From: Pseudomonas aegrilactucae
GTDB taxonomy: Bacteria; Pseudomonadota; Gammaproteobacteria; Pseudomonadales; Pseudomonadaceae
NCBI RefSeq assembly: GCF_019168305.1
Contig: NZ_JAHTBI010000080.1
Location: 1-64,000, forward strand
Direction of reading: 5' to 3'
Length of the DNA: 64,000 nt
Shown piece after piece: positions 1 through 8,756 of this stretch. A model generated the notes under the pieces. The model was not told the DNA's origin. It saw nothing but the letters and a program-made list of their open reading frames with translations, and made no database searches. Every line of letters begins with the position of its first letter. Positions within the stretch are counted from its first letter, which is position 1. A program made the translations under genes and the position numbers.

Positions 1-481
<481 letters not shown>

Positions 482-964
482 ATGGGTATCGCCGCGAGCG
501 AGTTGAGTGAATTTGTCATCCGCCCCACCCTGCTCTACCTGGGCCGACAATGCCCCTGCGCAGAGGCCCTGCTGCTGGGCGTAGCGGCCAGTCAATCGGG
601 CATGGGAAACGCCCTGCATGATCACCGCGGACACGGCCTGTACCGAATTGCCGAACTACGCCACCAGTCGCTATGGGACCAGTTCCTGGCCCGCGACCCC
701 GACCTCGCAAGCCTCGTGCGCGGCCTCGCCAGCCAGCACGCCTTTCTCAGCGGCCCGCACCTGGAACTGACCGTCAACCTGCGCTACGCCACCGCCATCG
801 CCTGGATGCTGATCGAAGAACAGGCGCCGAAAATGCCGGATCCAGACGATCTGCTAGGCTTGGCAAGAATCTGGCGTCAAACATTTCAACCAAACGCCCG
901 GTTACGCGACTTCACCCAGGCCTGGCAGGCATGTGTCGGCAAGCACACCCTCCAGCCCTGCTGA
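482..964 (+). CDS. Conserved hypothetical protein, 160 aa
   Basis: I do not recognise a named family. The start is ATG with a GAGG Shine-Dalgarno nine bases upstream. The protein has no signal peptide and no clear membrane segment. The middle (about residues 20-115) is a predicted all-helical segment with a Cys pair (CPC near residue 25), a GHGLYRI stretch and a RYATAIAWMLIEEQ stretch. The overall look is faintly like a phage-type lysozyme or transglycosylase fold, but no catalytic motif can be pointed to. It sits alone, 145 bases ahead of the FadL-type gene on the same strand. Confidence 0.6.
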   Translation: MGIAASELSEFVIRPTLLYLGRQCPCAEALLLGVAASQSGMGNALHDHRGHGLYRIAELRHQSLWDQFLARDPDLASLVRGLASQHAFLSGPHLELTVNLRYATAIAWMLIEEQAPKMPDPDDLLGLARIWRQTFQPNARLRDFTQAWQACVGKHTLQPC

Positions 965-1108
965 AACCGCCTACAGAGAAACGCCAAAAAGCGGCGAATC
1001 TGGTCGGATTGTCCTACAAAACAGCTCTATCTCCTGAGATACAGCCTATAGCGCGGCCGCAAAAATGTTGATACTTTGCGCTCCGGTGATCCCATGGAGT
1101 TTCTAATA

Positions 1109-2383
1109 ATGAAAAAAGCAATACTCAAAACCTCACTCAGCCTCGCCGTCGCCCTGGCCTCCACTCAGTTGTTCGCCAGTGGCTTTGCTCTCAACGAACA
1201 AAGCATCAGCGGCATGGGCACAGGTTTCGCGGGTCGTTCTTCTTCTGCCGATGACGCCAGCACCGTGTTTGGCAACCCTGCCGGCATGTCCCGCCTCAAG
1301 CGTGAACAAATCACCGTGGGTGGCGCCGCCATCATCGCCAAGTCCGATATCAGCGGCAGCGGTACCTTCGGCGGCAGCAACGACGGCGACATGGTCCCGG
1401 TCGTGGGTGTACCCATGGGCTACTACGTCAAGCCCATCGATGACCACTGGGCATTCGGCTTCGGCGTGTATGTACCGTTTGGCCTGATCACCGACTACGA
1501 ACACGGCTTCGCCGGCCGCTACTTCGGCAGCAAGAGCGAAGTGCAGGTCGTGACCCTGCAACCGACCATCAGCTATGCCTTCAACGACAAGGTCTCGATC
1601 GGTTTCGGCCCGACCATCAACCGCATCGACGGCGCCCTGGAATCGGCCACCCTGAACCGCGCCAGCCCAGGCCAGAACGACGGCAAGGTGAAGATCACTG
1701 GCGACGACACCGCCGTCGGCTACAACATCGGCGTGATGGTACAGGCCACCGACAGCACCCGCGTCGGCCTGACCTACCACTCGATGGTCGACTACAAGCT
1801 CAAGGGCGACACCAAGATCAACGGCGCCGGTTTCGGCCCGTTCAGCGGCAGCAAGTTCGACGCCTCGCTGAAGATCAAGACCCCCGAGTCGGTCGACTTC
1901 TCGGTCACCCACGAGCTGGATGACAACTGGACGCTTTACGCAGGCAGTACCTGGACCCGCTGGAGCCGCCTGGAGTCGATCGTCGTCAATAACGAAGGCA
2001 CCGGCCCACTGGCACCGGCGCTGGGCCAGATCACCGAAGAGCAGAACTGGCATGACACCTGGGCACACGCCATCGGCGCTGCCTACAAGGTCAACAAGGA
2101 GTGGACACTGCGCGCAGGCTTCTCCGTCGACCAGTCGCCCACCAACAACCATGACCGTTCGCCCCGTATCCCAACCGGTGACCGCAAGGTGTTCAGCCTG
2201 GGCGCCGGCTGGAGCCCAAGCGACGACATGACCATCGACGTGGCCTATTCCTACCTGATGGAAGAAGACGTCAAGATCAACCAGAGCACCGCCATCACCG
2301 ACCCTTCGTTCAAGGGCTCGTACAATGCCAAGTACGAGAACAGTGCACACGGCCTGGGTGCTTCGCTGACCTACCGCTTCTGA
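1109..2383 (+). CDS. fadL: FadL/OmpP1/TodX-family outer-membrane transporter
   Basis: This is an outer-membrane beta-barrel of the FadL family, which lets long-chain fatty acids or other hydrophobic compounds cross the outer membrane. From the ATG at 1109 (GGAG upstream) it is 424 aa; an in-frame start at 1076 would add eleven residues before the obvious signal peptide and is less likely. Residues 1-24 form a Sec signal ending near FASG. The mature N-terminus has the family plug signature (FALNEQSISGMGTGFAG, then NPAGMS). The rest alternates as amphipathic strands and ends in the aromatic residue F expected of a barrel. A strong terminator follows. The substrate cannot be read from sequence. 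Confidence 0.9.
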   Translation: MKKAILKTSLSLAVALASTQLFASGFALNEQSISGMGTGFAGRSSSADDASTVFGNPAGMSRLKREQITVGGAAIIAKSDISGSGTFGGSNDGDMVPVVGVPMGYYVKPIDDHWAFGFGVYVPFGLITDYEHGFAGRYFGSKSEVQVVTLQPTISYAFNDKVSIGFGPTINRIDGALESATLNRASPGQNDGKVKITGDDTAVGYNIGVMVQATDSTRVGLTYHSMVDYKLKGDTKINGAGFGPFSGSKFDASLKIKTPESVDFSVTHELDDNWTLYAGSTWTRWSRLESIVVNNEGTGPLAPALGQITEEQNWHDTWAHAIGAAYKVNKEWTLRAGFSVDQSPTNNHDRSPRIPTGDRKVFSLGAGWSPSDDMTIDVAYSYLMEEDVKINQSTAITDPSFKGSYNAKYENSAHGLGASLTYRF

Positions 2384-2395
2384 TTTCGGCTGAAT

Positions 2396-2423
2396 GAAAA
2401 AACCGCCTGCAAGGGCGGTTTTC
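2396..2423. terminator. Bidirectional intrinsic terminator between fadL and the LysR gene
   Basis: A run of A, an ACCGCC/GGCGGT stem with a TGCAAG-type loop, and a run of T serve both converging transcripts. Confidence 0.85.
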
Positions 2424-3359
2424 TCATGCCTGATCCCGCACCGGCCACAGGTGCGCCAGACACTCCTGCACGTAGCCCATGAACGCCCGGACCTTGGGCG
2501 ACAGCGCGGATCGGTCGGCCACGCACAGGTACACATCCATGGGCTCGGTCTGCGCATACACCTGCATCGGCCGGCAGTACTCGAACAGGGGCACCAGTTG
2601 CCCGCTCTGCAGGTACGGCCTGGCCACGAACTCTGCCAGGCGGGTAATGCCACCGCCCATCACCGCCATCTGCGCCAGCACATCGATGTCGTCACTGATC
2701 GACACATCGCCAAACTCCGCATCGAAACGCAACCCGTCACGCATGAAGCCCCAGCGCAGGAAACGTCCGTCCACCGGGTAGCGAAACACCAGGCAGCGAT
2801 GCCCTTTCAATGCCTCGGGCGTACCCGGCCAGCCCGCACGCTCCAGGTAAGCAGGCGCAGCACAGCAAATGAACGGGATCTGTGCGATGTGACGTGCCAG
2901 CAATCCGTCTTCCAACTGCGGTGCAATGCGTACACTTACATCCACCGATTGCCGGGCATGGTCGACACGATCGTCGCTCGTAAGCAATTCAAGTGAAAGC
3001 TGTGGGTAGCGCACATTGAATGCGGGCATCAGCGGGGCCAGCACATGCCGCGCAAACGCCGACGACGAAGAGATGCACAAGCGCCCATGGGGCTCACTGT
3101 CATCTGCGGTGACGGCCAGTTGCGCAAGCTCCAGGTCGCGCTCGACGTGCCTGACCTTCTCATAATAGGTTCTACCTTGGGCAGTAAGCGCCATGCTGCG
3201 GGTGGTTCGCGCCAGCAGGCGCACCTGCAGGTGGGCTTCCAGGCGGGCGATGTTCTGGCTGACTGCGGCCGCACTCAAGCCCAGGTTGCGCGCGCCCGCA
3301 GCGATACTGCCCGCCTCGACCACCTTGATAAAGCTGCGAATGGAGCCCAGCAGGTTCAC
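2424..3359 (-). CDS. LysR-family transcriptional regulator
   Basis: This is a 311-aa LysR-type regulator. Residues 1-60 form the winged helix-turn-helix (SIAAGARNLGLSAAAVSQNIARLE), followed by the linker helix. From about residue 90 there is a periplasmic-binding-protein-like effector domain (HGRLCISSSSAFARHVLAPLMPAF). The length is normal for the family. It is divergent from the small DUF2798 gene at 3474, separated by about 115 bases. LysR proteins usually control the divergent neighbour and themselves, so DUF2798 is the likely target; the inducer is unknown. Confidence 0.92.
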   Translation of the reverse strand: MNLLGSIRSFIKVVEAGSIAAGARNLGLSAAAVSQNIARLEAHLQVRLLARTTRSMALTAQGRTYYEKVRHVERDLELAQLAVTADDSEPHGRLCISSSSAFARHVLAPLMPAFNVRYPQLSLELLTSDDRVDHARQSVDVSVRIAPQLEDGLLARHIAQIPFICCAAPAYLERAGWPGTPEALKGHRCLVFRYPVDGRFLRWGFMRDGLRFDAEFGDVSISDDIDVLAQMAVMGGGITRLAEFVARPYLQSGQLVPLFEYCRPMQVYAQTEPMDVYLCVADRSALSPKVRAFMGYVQECLAHLWPVRDQA

Positions 3360-3473
3360 GGCACATCCCCAGGATTCGTAAGGTTCTCTTTATAAAGACC
3401 TAACGCAGCCTCGTCTACCTCGTTGCCGGGTGCTTTGCTAGTGTGGCGTACCACCCACTGCAGAGAACCTTGC

Positions 3474-3734
3474 ATGACTACGCAAACCCGCCCGCGCCTG
3501 AAGCTTGGCGTACGCGCCACCCCGTATGTGTTTGCCTTCTACATGTCGTCGATCATGGCCATGCTGATGTGCTTTGTGATCACCGCCGCCAACAGCGGTA
3601 TCCATGAAAACTACCTGAGCAATGTGTTCAAGGCCTATCAGCTGGCCATGCCGGTAGCCTTTGCCTGCGTACTGGTAGTACGCCCGATCGTGCTCAAGCT
3701 GGTGGCCTGGACCGTTCACCCGGGCAAGCACTGA
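3474..3734 (+). CDS. DUF2798 small membrane protein
   Basis: This 86-aa inner-membrane protein has two hydrophobic helices (about residues 18-42 and 55-78), typical of DUF2798. The ATG at 3474 with GAGAA upstream is preferred over an in-frame start at 3423, which adds 17 polar residues. It is divergent from a LysR gene, which suggests regulated expression. The family's biochemical function is not known. A SWTxHPGKH-like basic tail (AWTVHPGKH) closes the protein. Confidence 0.8.
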   Translation: MTTQTRPRLKLGVRATPYVFAFYMSSIMAMLMCFVITAANSGIHENYLSNVFKAYQLAMPVAFACVLVVRPIVLKLVAWTVHPGKH

Positions 3735-3740
3735 ACGCCA

Positions 3741-4292
3741 TCAGGGTGCAGATGCAATGGCCTTTTCGATGGCAGCCTTGAACTCGGGGTCGTCAGGCTT
3801 GGTCAGGCTGGAGAAACTCGCCACCACCTTGCCCTGGCGATCCACCACATACTTGTAGAAATTCCACTTGGGCGCATTGCTTTGCCGGGCCAGCTCGCGA
3901 AACAGCGGTGTGGCATCGTCCCCACGTACCTTTTGCGGCTCGGTCATGGTGAAGGTCACGCCGTAATTGGCGTAGCACACCTTGGCGGTCTTCTCGCTGT
4001 CGGCGTCTTCCTGCTTGAAGTCGTTGGACGGCACGCCGAGCATTTGCAGCCCTTGCGCGTGATAGGCCTTGTAGGTGCTTTCGAGCCCTTCGAACTGCGG
4101 GGCAAAGCCGCAATAGCTGGCGGTATTGATCACCACCAGCGGCTTGCCGGCAAACTGCTCGCACAGGTTGACCTGCTCTTTGGCGCGCAATTTCGGCAAC
4201 TCGCCCTGCAACAGCGCAGGGCACTCGGCGGCCAGCACGGCACCCGCCCCGACCAGGCTCAACAACGGAACCAGCAACCAGCGTGCGTACAT
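3741..4292 (-). CDS. Exported glutathione-peroxidase-like protein
   Basis: This is a 183-aa thioredoxin-fold peroxidase of the glutathione peroxidase family (peroxide reduction with glutathione or thioredoxin). Residues 1-22 are a signal peptide ending in LAAEC, so it should act in the periplasm. The peroxidatic site is NTASYCGF with C61; the family Gln appears in the SNDFKQED segment, and the WNFYKY motif near residue 140 supplies the Trp/Asn of the tetrad. The ATG at 4292 has GAGAAGGG upstream. It lies downstream of a 37-aa membrane protein gene and the MFS gene on the same strand, so it may share their transcript. Confidence 0.88.
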   Translation of the reverse strand: MYARWLLVPLLSLVGAGAVLAAECPALLQGELPKLRAKEQVNLCEQFAGKPLVVINTASYCGFAPQFEGLESTYKAYHAQGLQMLGVPSNDFKQEDADSEKTAKVCYANYGVTFTMTEPQKVRGDDATPLFRELARQSNAPKWNFYKYVVDRQGKVVASFSSLTKPDDPEFKAAIEKAIASAP

Positions 4293-4333
4293 ATCCCTTC
4301 TCCCGTGCGTGAGTGCAGAGCCTGAGCTTACGC

Positions 4334-4447
4334 CTAGCACACGCCCATGCCCAACTGCATCAGCGCCAGGCCACCCTTCTGCCAGCCCCACCAGATCAGC
4401 CCCAGCACCAGCAGGGCAACCGCCACGCCAGCCAGGCGCCAGGTCAT
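4334..4447 (-). CDS. Small single-span membrane protein, 37 aa
   Basis: This short reading frame has an ATG that overlaps the TGA of the MFS gene (ATGA at 4444-4447), a classic translational-coupling arrangement. It encodes a start MTWRLAGVAVALLVLGL, then IWWGWQKGG and a short tail ending in C. That is one hydrophobic helix (residues 5-19) with an aromatic interfacial belt. It is too short to be called by most gene finders. No function is known; the coupling suggests a role with the transporter, by inference only. Confidence 0.6.
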   Translation of the reverse strand: MTWRLAGVAVALLVLGLIWWGWQKGGLALMQLGMGVC

Positions 4448-5652
4448 GCGGCCCCCGTCTGCGCCTGCAACCGCGCCACGGGGCGTTCACGCACCGGCCA
4501 GTTGAGCGCCGCCGCCAACAGGCTGAGCAGGATCGAGATCTGCCAGACCAGGTCGTAGTTGCCAGTGCGGTCATACACCACGCCACCCAGCCAGCCACCC
4601 AGGAATGCACCCAACTGATGGAACAGGAACACGATGCCACCGAGCATGGACAGGTTGCGCACCCCGAACAGGGTGGCCACCGTGCCGTTGGTCAAGGGAA
4701 CGGTCGACAGCCACAGCAGGCCCATGGCAATGCCGAACAGGTAGGCACTGAGCGAGGTCACCGGGGCCCACATGAACAGCACGATCACCACTGCCCGCAG
4801 CAGGTACAGCGCAGTCAGCAGACGCGGCTTGGACATGCGCCCGCCAAGCCAGCCGGCGGTGTAGGTACCGACGATATTGAACAGGCCCACCAGTGCCAGC
4901 ACCGTGGTGCCGATGGCGGCCGGCAGGTGCTGGTCGACCAGGTAGGCCGGCAGGTGCACGCCGATGAACACCACCTGAAAACCACACACGAAAAAGCCCA
5001 GTGCCAGCAGCCAGAACCCCGAATGCGAACAGGCCTCGTGCAAGGCCTCGAGCAAGGTCTGCTCATGCCCCTGGACGGGCAGCGGCTTGTCGCGCAGCAT
5101 GCTCACCAGCGGCACGATGAACGCCACCAGCAGGCCCAGCACCAGCAACGCTGCCGACCAGCCCAGCCAGCCGATCAGGCCGAGTGTACCGGGCAGCATG
5201 GCGAACTGGCCAAATGATCCGGCGGCACTGGCGATACCCATGGCCATGCTGCGCTTTTCAGCCGGCACGGCGCGCCCGACAACGCCAAGGATCACCGAGA
5301 AGGACGTGCCCGACAGCCCGATACCGATCAGCAGACCGGCGCTGAGCGACAGCGACAGGGGCGAGTCGGCCATGCCCATCAGTACCAGGCCCGCAGCGTA
5401 GAGAACCCCGCCGACGATCACCACCCTGGCCGCGCCCAGGCGATCAGCCAGCGCCCCGGCAAACGGCTGGGCCAGGCCCCAGATCAGGTTCTGCAGGGCA
5501 ATGGCGAAGGCGAACACGCCACGCCCCCAGCCAAAATCGGCACTCATGGGGGCCAGGAACAGGCCGAAACCATGCCGCACGCCCAGCGACAATGCCAGGA
5601 TCAACGCCGCCCCCATCAGCACCCAACCGCTCGTGCGCCATACCGATGTCAT
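4444..5652 (-). CDS. MFS transporter (12 TM), controlled by the adjacent MarR
   Basis: This is a 402-aa major facilitator superfamily permease. The ATG at 5652 has GGGAGAA upstream; an earlier in-frame start at 5676 would put the start inside the leader. Two six-helix halves are separated by a charged loop near residue 195. The first half carries the A-like motif GALADRLGAARVVIVGG between TM2 and TM3, and TM1 contains SLGVRHGFGLFL, a pattern common in monocarboxylate or oxalate/formate-type members. It lies 63 bases downstream of marR on the same strand, with a perfect 16-bp operator palindrome 31 bases before its start. The substrate is unknown; regulation suggests an efflux or organic-acid role. 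Confidence 0.88.
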   Translation of the reverse strand: MTSVWRTSGWVLMGAALILALSLGVRHGFGLFLAPMSADFGWGRGVFAFAIALQNLIWGLAQPFAGALADRLGAARVVIVGGVLYAAGLVLMGMADSPLSLSLSAGLLIGIGLSGTSFSVILGVVGRAVPAEKRSMAMGIASAAGSFGQFAMLPGTLGLIGWLGWSAALLVLGLLVAFIVPLVSMLRDKPLPVQGHEQTLLEALHEACSHSGFWLLALGFFVCGFQVVFIGVHLPAYLVDQHLPAAIGTTVLALVGLFNIVGTYTAGWLGGRMSKPRLLTALYLLRAVVIVLFMWAPVTSLSAYLFGIAMGLLWLSTVPLTNGTVATLFGVRNLSMLGGIVFLFHQLGAFLGGWLGGVVYDRTGNYDLVWQISILLSLLAAALNWPVRERPVARLQAQTGAA

Positions 5653-5682
5653 TATTGTTCTCCCACACCACAGCAAGGTTAT

Positions 5683-5698
5683 GCGGGTATATACCCGC
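5683..5698. promoter_or_regulatory. MarR operator upstream of the MFS gene
   Basis: GCGGGTATATACCCGC is a perfect 16-bp palindrome between marR and the MFS gene. A 14/16 match lies five bases ahead of marR at 6125-6140. Two copies next to the two start codons strongly suggest the binding site of the MarR protein encoded between them. Confidence 0.75.
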
Positions 5699-5715
5699 TT
5701 ATGGTCGTCAACGGC

Positions 5716-6120
5716 TCAGGCCAATCGTTCCAGCAACCGCACCAACTCATCGCGCTGGTCTTCCCCCAGTTCTACCACCAACGCCTCTTGCGCCAACTCC
5801 CAGGCAGGCGTGGCAGCGCTTAGCCGGGCCTTGCCCTGCTCCGTCAGCAACACCAGCCGGTTGCGCAGGTCGCTGCCTTCGGCAAGCGCCACCAGGCCAT
5901 CCGCCTCGAGCACGCGCAGGTTGCGCCCCAGCGTACTGCGATCAAGGCCCATGGCCTCGGCCAGGGTCGAGATACTCGGCTTGTCTAGGCGCTGGAGGTG
6001 GCGCAGCAGGGAAAACTGGGCGACGTTGATGCCGAAGCCTTCAAGGGCCTCGTCATAGTGCCGGCTCACCCCTCGGGCAGCACGACGCAGGTGGGTACAG
6101 ATGCAATGACTGGTCAACAT
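5716..6120 (-). CDS. MarR-family transcriptional regulator
   Basis: This 134-aa MarR protein starts at the ATG at 6120. The winged helix-turn-helix is near residues 48-100, with PSISTLAEAMGLDRSTLGRNL as the DNA-recognition segment and a beta wing around EGSDLRNRLVLL. N- and C-terminal helices form the dimer interface. Its own start is overlapped by an operator half-match and the downstream MFS gene has the full palindrome. It is therefore most likely an autoregulated repressor of the transporter, released by a small ligand. The reading frame stays open further upstream, but the family alignment supports this start. Confidence 0.9.
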   Translation of the reverse strand: MLTSHCICTHLRRAARGVSRHYDEALEGFGINVAQFSLLRHLQRLDKPSISTLAEAMGLDRSTLGRNLRVLEADGLVALAEGSDLRNRLVLLTEQGKARLSAATPAWELAQEALVVELGEDQRDELVRLLERLA

Positions 6121-6124
6121 GGAT

Positions 6125-6140
6125 ACGTGTATATACCCGC
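6125..6140. promoter_or_regulatory. Second MarR operator, upstream of marR
   Basis: ACGTGTATATACCCGC matches 14 of 16 positions of the perfect palindrome at 5683-5698 and lies five bases before the marR start codon, so bound repressor would block its own transcription or translation start. Confidence 0.7.
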
Positions 6141-6160
6141 AACTGCCGGGACGCAAGTGC

Positions 6161-7354
6161 TCAGTGACCGGCCTCACCCAGCGCAAGGCGTGTGCGAATC
6201 GGCTCCGCCAGGCTGGAAGGTTTGCGCTGGAGCGGGTCTGGCAGCCCTTTGTCGATGGCTTGCCAATAGGCCCAGGGCACTGTGGTCTGCCCCAGTTCAT
6301 AGTCCATGCCGTCCCAGTTGTCCTCTCGAAAACTGTAGAAGGCCCAATGCAGGCGTGCGCGCTCCAGCGTGCCCAGCACGTCCTCCAGGTACTGGGTGCA
6401 CCCGGCCCAGCGGCGCATGCAACCAAACTCGCCCGCCACCAGCCGGTTGCGCGGTATGCCACGGGCCTGCGCCCAGTCGAGCGGACGTTGCAGGTACTGG
6501 CGTACGAACGTGCTGTTCCACTCGCGCACACCCCCGGCAAAGGGCACAGGCCCCGGGTAGGCATAGGGCGCCGTGCGGCCGAGGTTGCCGGCGCTTGTAG
6601 CCGCATACGGCTCGTACATGTGAATGCTGTACAGCACACGTTGATCGGCCAGTGCATCAGGCCAGTAGTCGAAGCTGTCGGCGGCCGCGTACCAGCCGGC
6701 ATCCAGCATGATCGGCGTGTGCGGGTCGACCTCGCGCACCGCGGCGATGATCTGCCGGTACAATGCCGGCAAGTCGCGTGTACTGCCCTGGTGTTCGGCA
6801 TACCAGCGCTGCATCTGCTCGGCACTGGCATGCTCGGCGAGCCCACCGAGCTTCTCGGGCGCAGGCTCATTGATCAGGTTATAGGCGGCCACCGCCGGGT
6901 GGTCCTTCAACGCCTGCGCCAGGTCGCGCCAGAACGCGGCGGACTGCCCCCAGTAGGCGGTGTCCTGCCAGAGCCGATCATCGAACTGATCGCCGTTGTT
7001 CTGCGCCCAGCGCATGCCCGGCAGTGACAGCGGCGCGATCACCACCTTCAGGCCTGCGGCATGCGCGCGGTCCAGGTTGGCCTTGAGGGTGGCCAGGTCA
7101 GCCTCGACCAACCCCTGGTAAGCATCGGCGCTGCCCAGCAGGAAATCCCGCTGTGCCGGCTTCCACTTGTCATAGGACACCCGCACCCAGCTTGCACCGT
7201 AGTCGCGCAAGGCCTGGTAATAGGCCTGCTCGGGGGGCAGGCGGTTGAAACTGTTGCCGCCACGCTGCGGCGTATCCCAGAACCCGATCAGGTCGGCGGC
7301 CTGGGCAGTCGCGCCGGAAAGCACGAGGAGCGAGGCGAGAAGAAGAGGTCGCAT
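6161..7354 (-). CDS. Secreted glycoside hydrolase family 5 (cellulase-like)
   Basis: This 397-aa exported (beta/alpha)8 glycosidase of GH5 / cellulase type probably cleaves beta-linked glucans or mannans. It has a signal peptide of about 20 residues (LLLASLLVLSGATAQAA). The acid/base glutamate lies in the NLINEP motif (E163) and the nucleophile in VAGEFGC (E309); an HMYEPY segment between them carries the conserved His and Tyr. The start at 7354 (AGGG eight bases upstream) is preferred over the GTG at 7363. It is a single gene ending 41 bases before the start of the marR gene that follows on the same strand; the substrate is uncertain. Confidence 0.85.
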   Translation of the reverse strand: MRPLLLASLLVLSGATAQAADLIGFWDTPQRGGNSFNRLPPEQAYYQALRDYGASWVRVSYDKWKPAQRDFLLGSADAYQGLVEADLATLKANLDRAHAAGLKVVIAPLSLPGMRWAQNNGDQFDDRLWQDTAYWGQSAAFWRDLAQALKDHPAVAAYNLINEPAPEKLGGLAEHASAEQMQRWYAEHQGSTRDLPALYRQIIAAVREVDPHTPIMLDAGWYAAADSFDYWPDALADQRVLYSIHMYEPYAATSAGNLGRTAPYAYPGPVPFAGGVREWNSTFVRQYLQRPLDWAQARGIPRNRLVAGEFGCMRRWAGCTQYLEDVLGTLERARLHWAFYSFREDNWDGMDYELGQTTVPWAYWQAIDKGLPDPLQRKPSSLAEPIRTRLALGEAGH

Positions 7355-7458
7355 GCGGTGCACCCTGATGTGAAGAGGGGCAAGGCTAGTCGCGATCGGG
7401 CGAGGTGACCCTGGGCGTTTGATTACAAATCGCTACGGGGGCAATACTCAGCAAGGTT

Positions 7459-8187
7459 TCACAGCGCCAACCCCACCAGCACCGCGACCTCCAGCAACTC
7501 CAGCAGCGCGCCCGCCGTATCCCCGGTCGTGCCGCCCAGGCGCTTGGTCATCACCTGACGCAAGGCCACGAACACCACCAGCGCCACGCCAAGCGCAACC
7601 ACCGCGCTCCAGCCCGCAACCAGCACACAGCCCAGCGCGGTCAACGCCAGCACGCCCTTGGCTACGCCGCGCGGCAGATGCTCGGCCAGCGCCTGCCCCA
7701 AGCCCCCCGCCCGCACATAGGGCGTGCACAGAAACAGCCCGAGCATCGCCGCCCGCCCGAGCAGCGGCGCCAACAGCAGGCCCAGCACCTGGCCACGTTC
7801 AACCAGTGCCAGCAAGGCACAGAACTTGAGCAGCAGCACCAGCACCAGCGTCACCACCGCGATCGGCCCGCTGCGCGGGTCTTTCATGATGGTCAGGGTA
7901 CGCTCGCGATCGCCAAAACCGCCCAGCCAGGCATCGGCGCTGTCGGCCAGGCCGTCCAGGTGCAGCGCGCCACTGAGCCACACCCACGCACACAGCAACA
8001 ACGCCGTGTGCAGCAGCAGCGGGCTGCCTGCCAGGGCCAGGTTCAGGCCCCACAGCAGGCTCCCGAACAACAGCCCCACCAGCGGATAGAACAGCAACGA
8101 GCGTCCCATCTGCTCGGGCGCCGGCATACCCGGCAGGCGTACCGGCAGGCTGCTGAGAAATTGCAGGGCAATCCAGAAGGGCAGCAT
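7459..8187 (-). CDS. cobS: Adenosylcobinamide-GDP ribazoletransferase (cobalamin synthase)
   Basis: This 242-aa integral membrane enzyme (CobV in the aerobic nomenclature) joins alpha-ribazole or its phosphate to adenosylcobinamide-GDP, the last assembly step of the nucleotide loop. The signature HLDGLADSADAW lies near residue 75 and GDRERTLTIMKDPRSGPIA follows, the acidic metal-binding part of the active site. Hydrophobic helices fill the remainder. Its ATG overlaps the stop of cobC by one base. It is the last gene of the ten-gene B12 operon. Confidence 0.95.
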   Translation of the reverse strand: MLPFWIALQFLSSLPVRLPGMPAPEQMGRSLLFYPLVGLLFGSLLWGLNLALAGSPLLLHTALLLCAWVWLSGALHLDGLADSADAWLGGFGDRERTLTIMKDPRSGPIAVVTLVLVLLLKFCALLALVERGQVLGLLLAPLLGRAAMLGLFLCTPYVRAGGLGQALAEHLPRGVAKGVLALTALGCVLVAGWSAVVALGVALVVFVALRQVMTKRLGGTTGDTAGALLELLEVAVLVGLAL

Positions 8188-8756
8188 CAGCCCACTTCCA
8201 CGAAGCGGCCATCAGCCTCGCACAGCAAACGGTGCACGGCGCCATGCCCAACCACCACCTGCAACAGTTGCTCACGCGGCAAGCCACGCGCCTGCGCCAG
8301 CAACAGGCGCATCACGCCGCCATGGGTCACGATCAACACGCGCTCGCCGGCATGCGCCTGGCGCAGTCGCGCCATCGCCGCGTGCACACGCTCGGCAAAC
8401 CGCAGCACCGGCTCGCCATCCGGCGGGGTGAAGGCATACGGGTCGGCCCAGAACTGACCAAGGCCCTGCTCGTCAGTCAGCATCAGCTCGGCCGCGCTCT
8501 GCCCTTCCCACGCACCGAAATGCAGCTCCTGCAACCCCGCCTCCAACTGCAACGGCAAGCCCAGGCGCGTGGCAGTCTGTTCGGCAAAGCGCGCGCAACG
8601 CTGCAACGGCGAACTCACCAGCCGGTCCCACGGGCCGGCCTCGGCCACCGCCGCACGCATCTGCGCCCAGCCAAGCTCGGTCAACGCATCGTCGAGGCTG
8701 CCACGCAGGCCGCCGCCCAGCTCGGTTTCGCCATGGCGCAGCAGGTCGACGATCAT
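8187..8756 (-). CDS. cobC: Alpha-ribazole phosphatase (histidine phosphatase family)
   Basis: This 189-aa phosphoglycerate-mutase-fold phosphatase removes the 5'-phosphate of alpha-ribazole phosphate (or adenosylcobalamin phosphate). It has the catalytic LLRHGET at residues 5-11, the family motif FGAWEGQSAAE near residue 80, and VTHGGVMRLLL with the second His near residue 145. It is translationally coupled on both sides, overlapping cobT by four bases and cobS by one. Note that the name cobC is used for a different enzyme in the aerobic nomenclature. Confidence 0.93.
   Translation of the reverse strand: MIVDLLRHGETELGGGLRGSLDDALTELGWAQMRAAVAEAGPWDRLVSSPLQRCARFAEQTATRLGLPLQLEAGLQELHFGAWEGQSAAELMLTDEQGLGQFWADPYAFTPPDGEPVLRFAERVHAAMARLRQAHAGERVLIVTHGGVMRLLLAQARGLPREQLLQVVVGHGAVHRLLCEADGRFVEVG

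Noticed and set aside
1133..2653. 506-codon minus-strand frame across fadL
   Set aside because: It is a shadow of the barrel gene and has no recognisable domain.
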